A stretch of DNA of 64,000 nucleotides from Candidatus Obscuribacterales bacterium (GTDB taxonomy: Bacteria; Cyanobacteriota; Vampirovibrionia; Obscuribacterales; Obscuribacteraceae). This document shows positions 1 to 7,138 of this stretch, piece after piece. The notes beneath the pieces are model-generated. The model saw only the letters and a program-made list of their open reading frames with translations. It was not told where the DNA came from and ran no database searches. Numbering within the stretch: position 1 is the stretch's first letter; each line of letters starts with the position of its first letter. Location of the stretch: the NCBI GenBank assembly GCA_019744775.1, contig JAIETZ010000007.1, positions 1 through 64,000 of the forward strand, written 5' to 3'. The position numbers and the translations under genes are program-made.

Positions 1-7
1 TTCATTC

Positions 8-36
8 AACGTCAAGCCCCTATTTGACTTGACGTT
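8..36 (+). terminator. Hairpin terminator of an upstream gene
   Basis: AACGTCAAG at 8-16 pairs perfectly with CTTGACGTT at 28-36 and is followed by a T-rich stretch. It probably ends a gene lying before the window. Confidence 0.5.
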
Positions 37-125
37 ATTTATTACCGTACAAGATGACAAAAGCAAATTGTATACACGTCACGACGTACCGAACGTCGCA
101 AATACCCACATGGAGAACCACGCCC

Positions 126-614
126 ATGTCTACACTCAAAGAACTCATACGCCGCGCACTGCGCGCCCAAATAGATTACTTGTCTCTCTACCGCGCTGGT
201 CACAAGACAGTCGGCTGTCGCATCACACACATGATCGGCATTCCCATGATTATGGCGTCGCTCATCGCCTTTACTCTCTATCTAATTCCGATATTGAAAG
301 TATCAGCATTTATTGTAAAGTGCGCCTTCAGCCCAACAGGCATGCAACATTTCCACTTCTTCTTGCATGTCGCTCTGCCCAATATCCTCCAGAGTGTTGC
401 CACCACGCCGAGCGCAGTAACGAATTTGATGGCAGGAATTGCCCTCTTCACTGTCGGTTGGTTTCTGCAATTCCTCGGGCACGTCGCCTTCGAGAAGAAC
501 AGCCCGCTGTTTCTCAACAATCCATTCAATCCCCTGAGCTACACCACAGCCGTGATATTCACCGCCCAAGAGTACGGACAACTTATCACGCGCCCATTCA
601 AACGCAAAAAATAA
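126..614 (+). CDS. Mpo1-like (DUF962) integral membrane protein
   Basis: This 162-residue protein resembles the DUF962/Mpo1 family, whose yeast member is an iron-dependent dioxygenase in 2-hydroxy fatty acid breakdown. Visible family marks are H26, H35 followed by GIP at 38-40, and a second block WFLQFLGHVAFEK at about 112-124 with H119. Three or four hydrophobic segments (about 36-56, 60-90, 100-120) fit a small membrane enzyme. The start at 126 is chosen over an upstream in-frame ATG because GGAGA at 112-116 sits nine bases before it. Substrate and activity here are inferred from the family only. The next small gene follows after 11 bases, so the two are likely co-transcribed. Confidence 0.75.
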   Translation: MSTLKELIRRALRAQIDYLSLYRAGHKTVGCRITHMIGIPMIMASLIAFTLYLIPILKVSAFIVKCAFSPTGMQHFHFFLHVALPNILQSVATTPSAVTNLMAGIALFTVGWFLQFLGHVAFEKNSPLFLNNPFNPLSYTTAVIFTAQEYGQLITRPFKRKK

Positions 615-625
615 GGAGAACATCC

Positions 626-811
626 ATGGACCAACAAAAACCCAGCCGTCCCAAGCGTCGTGTCATATCCCAGGAAGAACGTAACGAGTTCTTCCGCAAA
701 CTCAACGAAAGTGTTGAGCGGCTAAAAGCAGATCCCGAAGCCTGGGCTGCATATCAAGCCGAATGCAAACTCTTCGATAACGCCGTAGGTGACGGACTCG
801 AAGCTATGTAG
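626..811 (+). CDS. Small basic hypothetical protein
   Basis: This 61-residue protein starts at an ATG seven bases after AAGGAG. It is charged, with a basic N-terminus (KPSRPKRR) and a helical acidic centre (EERNEFFRKLNESVERLK), and has no membrane segment. Its stop codon at 809-811 is formed by the first bases of the 19-bp palindromic repeat, so insertion of the repeat may have set its C-terminus. It follows the Mpo1-like gene by 11 bases and probably shares its transcript. No family is recognised. Confidence 0.6.
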   Translation: MDQQKPSRPKRRVISQEERNEFFRKLNESVERLKADPEAWAAYQAECKLFDNAVGDGLEAM

Positions 812-830
812 GGGCGCATTGCATGCGCCC
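809..830 (+). repeat. Palindromic repeat family 1, copy 1
   Basis: Copy of the element with core GGGCGCATTGCATGCGCCC, two 8-base arms around a 3-base loop, preceded by TA. It overlaps the stop codon of the preceding gene. Confidence 0.9.
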
Positions 831-833
831 TTT

Positions 834-861
834 GAGAGCAAGGGTTTACTCCCTTGCTCTC
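834..861 (+). terminator. Intergenic hairpin terminator
   Basis: GAGAGCAAGGG at 834-844 pairs with CCCTTGCTCTC at 851-861, followed by TTGTTTC. It lies between a family 1 repeat and the SD of the next gene. Confidence 0.65.
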
Positions 862-893
862 TTGTTTCACAACCCATAAAATAAAGGAACACT

Positions 894-1583
894 ATGATCA
901 AAAACCACAAAAAGAAAAAGACCTTCACTCAACTGACCGCTCGCCGTCGCAAAACCAAGCGCTTCTTCCTCAAGCGCAACATCGACAAAGCAGCCCCAGC
1001 CCTCGGTGGTCTCTTTTTCACAAACGACTATCTCGACGGAAAAAATGGTCTCGTTGATCTCTTCTTCCTCGGCAGAGGCAACAAGACCTTCTACAACGTA
1101 ACTCTCCAGACTACTCGCTGTGATTACAAAGACAAAGTCCACCACATTGCCCGCGACAACGCCGACAAACTCGTGCCTGTCGACTACGATGCAGTCTGGG
1201 ACAGACTCGCCGGCAAGAAAGTGAAAGGCGTTGATCCCTATGGACCCCACGAAGCCTTCGGTGGTCTCCGTCGTCTCGACTGGATCGATGCCGAAAGCCG
1301 CGTCGTCGCTGACGCCGGTACTGTGCAAGTCTTCGAAGAAGTCTCTCTTCACTACGACTATCGCTACGGTATCGGCTTGCACGCAACCATCGATGTCCCT
1401 TACCTCACTGTCGATACCATCAATACTTTCATCCGTGCCTTCCTCGCCAACGGCGAGAAAGCCTACCGCATCGAAAAACCAATCAGCTACAAAGCTGCTG
1501 AACTCAACTGGGACTACGACGACAGCGTCGCCTCCCTTGTTGATCCACTGGAAAATCCGCCGGTAAATCAGACCAGCGACTGA
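894..1583 (+). CDS. Hypothetical protein, 229 residues
   Basis: No family is recognised. The N-terminal 35 residues are very basic (KNHKKKKT, RRRKTKRFFLKR), as in nucleic-acid-binding tails. The rest is mixed alpha/beta and acidic, rich in Asp-Tyr pairs (DYDAVWD, HYDYRYG, WDYDD). There is no signal peptide or membrane segment. The ATG follows an AAAGGA site. A 13-bp hairpin just after the stop suggests that transcription ends here, and a hairpin before it suggests a monocistronic unit or a read-through array like the one at 30-57 kb. Confidence 0.6.
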   Translation: MIKNHKKKKTFTQLTARRRKTKRFFLKRNIDKAAPALGGLFFTNDYLDGKNGLVDLFFLGRGNKTFYNVTLQTTRCDYKDKVHHIARDNADKLVPVDYDAVWDRLAGKKVKGVDPYGPHEAFGGLRRLDWIDAESRVVADAGTVQVFEEVSLHYDYRYGIGLHATIDVPYLTVDTINTFIRAFLANGEKAYRIEKPISYKAAELNWDYDDSVASLVDPLENPPVNQTSD

Positions 1584-1597
1584 TCGAACAAAACCCA

Positions 1598-1639
1598 ATC
1601 AAAAGGAGCGAGGGCGCAAACTTCCCCGCTCTTTTTGAT
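1598..1639 (+). terminator. Long hairpin terminator
   Basis: ATCAAAAGGAGCG at 1598-1610 pairs over 13 positions with CGCTCTTTTTGAT at 1627-1639. The A-rich and T-rich arms make it a plausible bidirectional terminator. Confidence 0.65.
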
Positions 1640-1683
1640 CTGATCCACTCACTCGTAATTCCGGACTCACCTGAGGAATCAAC

Positions 1684-1923
1684 ATGGATGCAAATGACAA
1701 ACCGCCATTAACAGTTGCGAAAGTAGCAGACGAACTCAACGTCAGCGAAAAGTACGTCGTTGGATTGCTCGACGACGGCAAACTTCCTTTTAGCGAGACG
1801 ACTGACGGTCGTATTGTTGCTTATGCAGATCTTGTGGCGTACAAACAGCAACGAGAGCTCCGCCGACAAGCGGCAATGGACGAGTTAGTTGCACAGGCTC
1901 AGGAGCTAGGCTTGGGCTATTAA
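1684..1923 (+). CDS. Excisionase-type helix-turn-helix protein, orphan antitoxin-like
   Basis: This 79-residue protein has the MerR/excisionase-type winged helix layout: TVAKVADELNVSEKYVVGLLDDGKLPF at about 10-36, then a wing (TTDGRIVAYADL) and a charged helix. The C-terminal tail MDELVAQAQELGLGY resembles the toxin-contacting tail of excisionase-family antitoxins usually paired with PIN toxins. No toxin gene follows, since the next 240 bases hold only repeats. It may therefore be an orphan antitoxin or a stand-alone regulator. The start at 1684 follows a weak GAGGAA site. Confidence 0.6.
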   Translation: MDANDKPPLTVAKVADELNVSEKYVVGLLDDGKLPFSETTDGRIVAYADLVAYKQQRELRRQAAMDELVAQAQELGLGY

Positions 1924-1933
1924 CCAGCGATAG

Positions 1934-2002
1934 CCACTCTGAGTGAAGCGAAGAGTCTCACATGTTAAAGACGTGAGATTCTTCGCGCTGCTCAGAATGA
2001 CG
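1934..2002 (+). repeat. Nested inverted repeat family 2, copy 1
   Basis: Outer arms CACTCTGAG and CTCAGAATG enclose inner arms TCTCAC...GTGAGA. This is a slightly decayed copy of the element seen best at 47642-47722. A family 1 palindrome follows 32 bases later. Confidence 0.75.
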
Positions 2003-2034
2003 TTCCTCGGCGTTTGACGTGAGCCTCTTCGAAA

Positions 2035-2057
2035 GGGCGCATGCAATGCGCCCCTAC
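2035..2057 (-). repeat. Palindromic repeat family 1, copy 2
   Basis: Core GGGCGCATGCAATGCGCCC followed by CTAC, the reverse orientation of copy 1. It lies next to a family 2 element. Confidence 0.9.
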
Positions 2058-2168
2058 AGATCGACTGCCACCAGATTTTCGGATTTTTTGATGCGCTCTA
2101 CTAGCTAGTATCGTAGTCTACTACTAAAAAAAACTAGAAACTAGGCCGTCCGCGCTTCTAGTTTTTCA

Positions 2169-2393
2169 TTACGTTGACTCAGTAGAGTCACTAGGTTGAT
2201 CAACCTGCTCCTTGAGAGCGGCAAGTACTTTCAGGGCAGGGAAGATCACTTCCTTCATTTCGTCTAGTTCGTAGTTGCCGATCTCACGACGGTCGAAGCG
2301 GCGGCAAACATCTTCCCAGAGTTCAAATAGCTTCTTAGGGTCAGTAAGCTGACGAGCTCTCTGTTGGAACTCAAGCAAATCGAATCGTTCCAT
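2169..2393 (-). CDS. Small hypothetical protein beside tRNA array
   Basis: This 74-residue, acidic, probably all-helical protein (LLEFQQRARQLTDPKKLFELWEDV) is of no known family. Its ATG at 2391-2393 is preceded on the minus strand by a strong GGAGGT site. It begins 24 bases downstream of the tRNA-Asp 3' CCA, so it probably shares the tRNA transcript. Small genes embedded in tRNA arrays are common in phages and mobile tRNA arrays, but nothing in the sequence fixes its role. Confidence 0.6.
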   Translation of the reverse strand: MERFDLLEFQQRARQLTDPKKLFELWEDVCRRFDRREIGNYELDEMKEVIFPALKVLAALKEQVDQPSDSTEST

Positions 2394-2419
2394 AGTGTTA
2401 TACCTCCAATAAAAAATGG

Positions 2420-2493
2420 CGGTGCATACGGGACTCGAACCCGCGACCTCTCCGCTGACAACGGAGTGCTCTACACAATTGAGCTAATGCACC
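2420..2493 (-). tRNA. tRNA-Asp (GTC), copy 1
   Basis: Full cloverleaf: acceptor GGTGCAT/ATGCACC, D stem GCTC/GAGC, anticodon stem CTCCG/CGGAG with loop TTGTCAG (anticodon GTC), T arm with loop TTCGAGT, discriminator G and encoded CCA at 2417-2419. The anticodon arm differs from the second Asp gene nearby only in the loop and closing positions. Confidence 0.93.
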
Positions 2494-2622
2494 GTGAAAA
2501 AGCGGACTATTGGATTAGTAGATTTCCAATTAGTCCGCCAAAGAGGGTTGGTCCGGAAAACCAGACTAACCCTCGGTCGCCAGGAAGCGGGTCTGTTCCA
2601 ACCTGCACTTAGGCGATTGTTG

Positions 2623-3051
2623 TTATGTCCAGAGATACTTGCGGATTCGAATGAGGCGGTGGAGCATCTTTTGATCCTCCTTCTCCCATTCGTCGTCTTG
2701 CTTACAAGACTCTTCGCAGTATCTGTCCCAGGCAGCAGCAATTTTGCCATCGGGGTCATTGATGGGTTTGTCTTGCGCGCATATCGGCGGGAATACGTCG
2801 TATTCGTAATTCGCTTCTACACGAGCGGGGCGGATGCGCACCCACCAGCAGTAGAGTTTGGCGATTTCTCGACGAGCTTTGCGATTCTGGCGGTTCCAGG
2901 TCCAGTCGATATGAGTGAAGGGCTTTTCGCCTTCGACGAAATCAACCAAGACTTGGAATGGTGCGTGCAATAGTGTGTTGCATCTGTCTACCCATTGACC
3001 GTCTGGTAGTGTTTTGATGTGGAGTCGGTTCCAGTTCTTTTTACCGCGCAT
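2623..3051 (-). CDS. Phage-like hypothetical protein within tRNA array
   Basis: This 142-residue protein is rich in Trp and charged residues. Its N-terminal part contains RLHIKTLPDGQWVDRCN followed by HAPFQVLVDFVEGEKP, which resembles a group of uncharacterised phage proteins with a 'LLHA.FQVLVDFVE' block. That resemblance is from memory and was not tested. There is no signal peptide or membrane segment. The start ATG at 3051 has GGAGAAAC upstream. The gene sits between tRNA-Cys and tRNA-Asp on the same strand, which supports a mobile or phage-derived origin for the array. Confidence 0.65.
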   Translation of the reverse strand: MRGKKNWNRLHIKTLPDGQWVDRCNTLLHAPFQVLVDFVEGEKPFTHIDWTWNRQNRKARREIAKLYCWWVRIRPARVEANYEYDVFPPICAQDKPINDPDGKIAAAWDRYCEESCKQDDEWEKEDQKMLHRLIRIRKYLWT

Positions 3052-3083
3052 GCGTTTCTCCGAAAGTGGAACAAATAAAAATT

Positions 3084-3166
3084 AGCCGGCAGTGAGATTC
3101 GAACTCACGTAACCCGAAGGTGCCACATTTGCAGTGTGGTGACTTTGACCACTTATCTATGCCGGC
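3084..3166 (-). tRNA. tRNA-Cys (GCA) with long variable arm
   Basis: Acceptor GCCGGCA/TGCCGGC is perfect over 7 bp. The anticodon stem CCACA/TGTGG carries loop CTGCAAA (anticodon GCA), the T arm is GTGAG TTCGAAT CTCAC, and the discriminator is U73, the normal Cys identity base. The variable region is 14 bases and can form ACC-TTCG-GGT, as in class II tRNAs, whereas tRNA-Cys normally has 4-5 bases. The D stem is only 3 bp. No CCA is encoded. Confidence 0.85.
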
Positions 3167-3170
3167 ATGG

Positions 3171-3244
3171 CGACGCGTAGGGGATTTGAACCCCTGTTCT
3201 CTCCGGTGACAGCGGAGTGCTTTAGACCGCTAAACTAACGCGCC
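3171..3244 (-). tRNA. tRNA-Asp (GTC), copy 2
   Basis: Acceptor GGCGCGT/ACGCGTC with one G-U pair, D stem GTTT/AAGC, anticodon stem CTCCG/CGGAG with loop CTGTCAC (anticodon GTC), T arm AGGGG/CCCCT, discriminator G and encoded CCA at 3168-3170. This is the second Asp(GTC) gene of the array. Confidence 0.93.
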
Positions 3245-3248
3245 GTGG

Positions 3249-3321
3249 AGTGACTGAGGGGACTCGTACCTTCAACCTTCTCTGTGTAAAAGAGCTGCTC
3301 TACCAATTGAGCTAAAGGAGT
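3249..3321 (-). tRNA. Degenerate tRNA-Val (TAC)-like gene
   Basis: The 5' half is good: TA then D stem GCTC/GAGC and an anticodon arm GCTCT TTTACAC AGAGA (anticodon TAC). The 3' half is damaged: the T stem GAAGG/CCCCT pairs at only three of five positions, and the acceptor arms ACTCCTT and CAGTCAC do not pair. A CCA follows at 3246-3248. It starts two bases after the CCA of tRNA-Phe. It is probably a pseudo-tRNA, unless repaired or edited. Confidence 0.55.
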
Positions 3322-3325
3322 ATGG

Positions 3326-3399
3326 TGCCACCAGTCCGTATCGATCGGACGACCTCCGGGGTTTCAAGCCGGCGCTCTTACCAACTGAGCTATGGTGGC
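3326..3399 (-). tRNA. tRNA-Phe (GAA)
   Basis: Acceptor GCCACCA/TGGTGGC, D stem GCTC/GAGC, anticodon loop TTGAAAC (anticodon GAA), T stem GTCCG/CGGAC with loop ATCGATA, discriminator A and encoded CCA at 3323-3325. The last anticodon-stem pair is a C-C mismatch, a mild irregularity. Confidence 0.82.
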
Positions 3400-3410
3400 A
3401 AAATAAAATA

Positions 3411-3484
3411 CGCGCCCCGTAGGAGTCGAACCTACACCGGCCGGATTTGGAGTCCGGAATGCTGACCAATTACAACAGGGACGC
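3411..3484 (-). tRNA. tRNA-Trp (CCA)
   Basis: Acceptor GCGTCCC/GGGGCGC, anticodon stem CCGGA/TCCGG with loop CTCCAAA (anticodon CCA), T arm GTAGG TTCGACT CCTAC and discriminator G. The D arm is irregular and one base longer than usual. No 3' CCA is encoded. It is the first gene of the minus-strand array. Confidence 0.85.
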
Positions 3485-4044
3485 ATATAGAAAGATGGAA
3501 GCAAGATCCACAAAGTCGAATCTTGCCTCACGGTGTTACATAGCCCTTAGCGCGAACCTTACACAACAACGCTTAGAGCTGTTCACAACATTCATCGAGT
3601 AACTAAAGATCTATTTCTCTCTTCTCCCTCTAACATTGCTCGCACTGCAAGCTAGATATGTTCTGAGGTGAGGTGTTGGATTTGTTTCTTTAGTTGTGTT
3701 CTCCGATGTTGTTGTGGGGGGTGGAAAAATGTGTACCCAAAACTAGCCAACTGGCAGATCCGAATGCAAGGCCTTGACAAAGAAAACCGAAAAAATCCTG
3801 AACATCAATACTGGTAAGGCTTTTGGGTGTTTTCAGTAGGTTAGCGCTAGTTAAGACAGCAAAAATTGGCAATAAGTGGTTCCCCCACTGAAGTCGTCAG
3901 TAGGCACACTTCGTAGCCCTAGTGCAGCTCATTACAACGTGGTGGCACCCGTGGTGGCGTGAATTTGTTAGACTCATAGACGCACCTTTGCGACTCACAC
4001 TTGAAAAGTTTCGCGTCAGCAATGCCACCATGGGAATACACGAC
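3485..4044. other. Intergenic region between tRNA array and coaX
   Basis: No supported gene. GCAAGAT at 3501-3507 and ATCTTGC at 3520-3526 form a hairpin just upstream of the tRNA array and may lie in its promoter or leader. The rest is AT-rich and should hold the divergent promoters of the array and coaX, but none is clear enough to place. Confidence 0.4.
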
Positions 4045-4773
4045 ATGCGCAATTGGCTCGCCATCGACATTGGCAATACATATATAAAGAGTGCGATTAT
4101 CGGCAACGATTCCTTGGGCACCGTCTCCCGCTATGCCACTGCTAGCGTAGAAGAAGCAGCGAAACAGATACTCGCCGACGGCGCTAGCGAACCTATCGCA
4201 CTTGCGTCCGTCGTACCAGCAGCAACCGAGTGCATCAAGTCGTTAGCACTAGCGAAGCAGCGCGAAATATTTGAAGTCAAACCAAACACACAGAAACTAC
4301 TTTCCAACATGCATCCGGAGATGGGAGCAGATCGTATAGCTAGCGCAGCAGCGGCGTGGAAAATCTACGGCAAAGGGCAACCAACAATTGTAATGACCTT
4401 TGGAACCGCGACAACTCTGCTGGCAATTTCCGCCGAAGGAAAAATCGAGGGCGGCTATATCGCCCCCGGACTAACAATGATGCTCGATGTCCTGCATCAG
4501 CGCACGGCACTCTTGCCACAACTTTCCATCACCGAAGTAACAACCGAACTCGGGCAAGACACGCAGACTCACATAACCAACGGCGTGCTACTTGGACACA
4601 TCGGCATGATCCGTTCATGGCTGGATGAGGCCAAGAGATCACTTGGCGCACCGGCAGTAACAGTAGCAACTGGTGGTTGGGACAAAGAATTGCAAAACCG
4701 ACTTCACCTGTTCGATCACGTCGACGACGATCTCACATTGAAAGGCATTCACGTCATCGCGGAAAACGCATAA
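4045..4773 (+). CDS. coaX: Type III pantothenate kinase
   Basis: CoaX phosphorylates pantothenate with ATP in the first step of coenzyme A synthesis, in the cytosol as a dimer. The 242-residue product begins with the phosphate-binding motif AIDIGNTYIK (DIGNT at about 7-11). It contains the GADRIASAAAAW block typical of type III enzymes, then TFGTATTLLAIS and GGYIAPGL, and ends with ATGGW. The length is close to the usual 240-260. The start is uncertain: an ATG at 4030 adds five residues, and neither has a good SD site. I prefer 4045 because the family usually begins within a few residues of DIGNT. It stands alone, followed by about 300 bases of untranslated sequence. Confidence 0.9.
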   Translation: MRNWLAIDIGNTYIKSAIIGNDSLGTVSRYATASVEEAAKQILADGASEPIALASVVPAATECIKSLALAKQREIFEVKPNTQKLLSNMHPEMGADRIASAAAAWKIYGKGQPTIVMTFGTATTLLAISAEGKIEGGYIAPGLTMMLDVLHQRTALLPQLSITEVTTELGQDTQTHITNGVLLGHIGMIRSWLDEAKRSLGAPAVTVATGGWDKELQNRLHLFDHVDDDLTLKGIHVIAENA

Positions 4774-4953
4774 CCGCAAATGCGGACAACCCCACTTCGT
4801 TGTTTCATCACTTAAACATTAGACACTGCGCTAAGTGCGCGAGTCTCGTTCTTCGTGTAATTCCCATATAGATCTATTTTTCAACGAATTAATGACATAA
4901 GGTGGATCTAATATTCATTTCAAATCGAATTGAACAAAAAGGTTTCTATATAA

Positions 4954-5040
4954 GCGCAAAAGCATAACAGGCAACACAGGCAGCATTTCTCTTAGTGGCA
5001 ACAAGCCCTGCGGAATGAGCCCGTGTTGCCTTTGTGCGCG
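4954..5040 (+). ncRNA. Candidate leader RNA, GGCAACAAGCC hairpin type (copy A)
   Basis: GGCAACAC at 4970-4977 pairs with GTGTTGCC at 5023-5030. CATTTC pairs with GGAATG inside that stem, and the apex carries AGTGGCAACAAGCC with a GGC/GCC mini-stem. GCGCAAA at 4954-4960 can extend the helix. Two other leaders, at 12255 and 25169, share the apex with different paired stems. It ends 41 bases before the glycosyltransferase start. Confidence 0.45.
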
Positions 5041-5080
5041 CAGATACAGCCACAGCAATATCTAGAAAGGAGTTCACCAC

Positions 5081-6181
5081 ATGCACATACTCATGATTTG
5101 CGATCCACCCGTTTCTGCACCAGGACAAAATACCGGCGGCACGCACCAAGTCGTTGCACATCACAAATATGAACTCGAACAGATGGGTCACAAAGTCACA
5201 GTTCTCGACGGTCGCCTGTTAGGCTCCATTCCCGAAGGATCAATAGCTTACGACCACGTAAAGCAAACACTCGAAGGACTCCAACTCGGCGCTGACACTC
5301 GCATCCACATCGTCACACAAGGTCAACTCGGCTTTCTGAGTCGCCGGTATTGTGTCGAACACAGTCTTGCATTCACGACCGCATATCACACCCAGTACCC
5401 TGAATATCTACGTGATCGCCACGGCTTCCAATCAGAACCCATCTACGACTACATCCGCTGGTTCAACCGCGCATCCAGCGCCGTCGTCGTTCCCACTCCA
5501 AGTATGGCTCAGCGTCTCGTCGACGCAGGAATACCACAAGCTGTTCCTTGCCTCCACGGTGTTGATACCGAAAGATTCAAGCCCAGGGAAAATCGATTTC
5601 TTCAAGTCAAATCGCCGAAATTCCTATACGTCGGTCGAGTCATGATCGAGAAGAATGTCGAAGCTTTCCTTAAACTGGATCTGCCCGGAACCAAAATCGT
5701 GGTCGGAGACGGTGTCCTGCGCAAAGAACTCGAAGAGCGCTACCCGGAAGTCCATTTTGTCGGCGTCAAAAGCGGCGAAGAATTGGCGAAGTTTTACGCC
5801 GCGGCAGATGTCTTTGTATTTCCAAGCCTAACTGACACGTTTGGGTTGGTAATGCTCGAGGCATTGGCTGCCGGTGTTCCGGTCGCAGCTTTTCCTGTAA
5901 CAGGACCAGTAGATGTAATCACAAGTGAAAAAGTAGGGTGCCTCGACGAAGATCTAGAAAAAGCCGTAATGACAGCAATGCATCTATCCCCCAAGGACTG
6001 CCGCGACTACGCCCTAGAAAATACCTGGGCAAAATCAGCGGAAAGATTCCTCAACTTCCAAGTACCCTGCGGCGAAAAGATGTTGCCCGATCCATCCGTC
6101 AAAGAAGAAATGCCATTGGGCTTTACCTATGACGTGCTGGAAGCGATGGTGGCAAAGATAGAAGCTCTCTTGTTCTTCTAA
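5081..6181 (+). CDS. Family GT4 glycosyltransferase
   Basis: This 366-residue GT-B fold enzyme probably transfers a sugar from a nucleotide sugar to a lipid or saccharide at the inner membrane face. The N-terminal half starts MHILMICDPP and has the TGGTHQVV acceptor-side loop. The C-terminal half has KFLYVGRVMIEKN (about 184-196), a VVGDG turn, and the signature FPSLTDTFGLVMLEALAAG (about 245-263) with the conserved Glu. These match GT4 alpha-mannosyl or glucosyl transferases, but the exact donor cannot be told. The ATG follows AAAGGAG. A candidate structured leader lies upstream and a terminator downstream, so it is likely transcribed alone. Confidence 0.85.
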   Translation: MHILMICDPPVSAPGQNTGGTHQVVAHHKYELEQMGHKVTVLDGRLLGSIPEGSIAYDHVKQTLEGLQLGADTRIHIVTQGQLGFLSRRYCVEHSLAFTTAYHTQYPEYLRDRHGFQSEPIYDYIRWFNRASSAVVVPTPSMAQRLVDAGIPQAVPCLHGVDTERFKPRENRFLQVKSPKFLYVGRVMIEKNVEAFLKLDLPGTKIVVGDGVLRKELEERYPEVHFVGVKSGEELAKFYAAADVFVFPSLTDTFGLVMLEALAAGVPVAAFPVTGPVDVITSEKVGCLDEDLEKAVMTAMHLSPKDCRDYALENTWAKSAERFLNFQVPCGEKMLPDPSVKEEMPLGFTYDVLEAMVAKIEALLFF

Positions 6182-6216
6182 ACACCTGTCCAAAACTCGT
6201 TCTCATAAGTTCACAG

Positions 6217-6245
6217 CCACAATCTCGCGTGAGGTTGTGGTTTTT
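6217..6245 (+). terminator. Rho-independent terminator
   Basis: CCACAATCTC at 6217-6226 pairs with GAGGTTGTGG at 6231-6240, followed directly by five T. Only 32 bases separate it from the next ATG. Confidence 0.75.
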
Positions 6246-6272
6246 CGTCTTTGTTTAAAAGGAGATTGTTCA

Positions 6273-7040
6273 ATGACTAACGAAATCAGCAACACCGCCG
6301 TAAACGTCAGCATCAACGATAATCAAACACCAGAAGAACGCGCAGTAGCAGAAGCCGTTTTGAAAGCAGCACACGAAGCGGAGAAAAAAGTCCGCAAAGA
6401 ACAATTGGCACACTGGGCTGAACAATTCGTCGCCCAGGTTGAGAAAAGCGTGTTCGATCCATGTGACGCCCCAAATCTGCAAGTAAATCTCCTGAGGGCT
6501 CGCGAAACGAGAGCACAGCTGGCAGCAGAAGGTGGATCAGAGCTGACCACAAAATTCGACCAAAAGGTGCTTTCACTGATCTATGAGATGATCAAAACCA
6601 ACAATCACACACTCATCTACCCGGTGATTGATATCGTCAGATCAGCCTTGCCTGCACGGTTTAACGGCAATCAAAATGAGCTTACCGTTTACATCAAGCT
6701 TGCCCTCGTCGAATACGCATTGGCTCATGCCGTCCACGATGATGCAGCAAGAGAAGCCGCAGGCGAAAACAAAAACGCAGGCAACCAAAACTACGCCGTC
6801 GAACGCAAAATCGAAGACGCAGTGTATGGCCAAGCGTCTCCTGAAGAAGCAATCGATGCGGCACAACTCGAGGCAAACAGACAAGTCTGGTGTGCCATCC
6901 TCGGCAAATCAGAACATGCACTCTACCTAAAGACCGCCTGCGAAAATCTCGCTATGGCATTGCTCGCCAGCGACAGTCCTGCCAACCCACAGTTGCTCAA
7001 ACTCCGCACACTGCTCGACAAAATCCGCCGCGGCGGCTAA
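6273..7040 (+). CDS. Hypothetical protein, 255 residues
   Basis: No family is recognised. The protein is Ala- and Glu-rich and almost entirely helical by eye, with charged stretches (EERAVAEAVLKAAHEAEKKV at about 19-38) and a Leu-rich C-terminus (LLKLRTLLDKIRRGG). There is no signal peptide or membrane segment. The start at 6273 follows AAAAGGAG at 9-base spacing. An upstream in-frame ATG has no SD and lies in the terminator region. It is framed by hairpins at 6217 and 7057, the same cassette pattern as the array beyond 30 kb. Confidence 0.65.
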   Translation: MTNEISNTAVNVSINDNQTPEERAVAEAVLKAAHEAEKKVRKEQLAHWAEQFVAQVEKSVFDPCDAPNLQVNLLRARETRAQLAAEGGSELTTKFDQKVLSLIYEMIKTNNHTLIYPVIDIVRSALPARFNGNQNELTVYIKLALVEYALAHAVHDDAAREAAGENKNAGNQNYAVERKIEDAVYGQASPEEAIDAAQLEANRQVWCAILGKSEHALYLKTACENLAMALLASDSPANPQLLKLRTLLDKIRRGG

Positions 7041-7056
7041 CGCCTCGACTTTTATC

Positions 7057-7085
7057 ACAGATCGGCGGGATTCCTGCCGATCTGT
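7057..7085 (+). terminator. Intergenic hairpin
   Basis: ACAGATCGGC at 7057-7066 pairs perfectly with GCCGATCTGT at 7076-7085. There is no strong T tract, so it may be a processing or stabilising hairpin rather than a terminator. Confidence 0.5.
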
Positions 7086-7138
7086 GTGTTGGATGAAACA
7101 TGGGCGTACTAACAACAAACTCACAAGGAGATAAATCT

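Noticed and set aside
29-811. A single 260-codon plus-strand reading frame covering the Mpo1-like gene in another frame
   Set aside because: Only its last 61 codons start after a real SD (ATG at 626). The upstream part has shadow composition and overlaps a gene with clear family motifs.
867-1598. A 243-codon minus-strand reading frame opposite the 894-1583 gene
   Set aside because: It lacks an SD, mirrors the plus-strand gene, and its product is an antisense-type Val/Phe/Asp-rich sequence.
3084-3166. A selenocysteine or serine tRNA because of the long variable arm
   Set aside because: The anticodon is GCA, the discriminator is U, and the acceptor-T length is a normal 7+5, all pointing to Cys.
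3690-3872. A 60-codon minus-strand frame between the tRNA array and coaX
   Set aside because: No SD and no recognisable features. The region is better explained as promoter sequence.
6313-6576. Several minus-strand frames opposite the 6273-7040 and 10423-11922 regions
   Set aside because: Compositional shadows of plus-strand coding; Cys/Phe/Val-rich products without SD sites.
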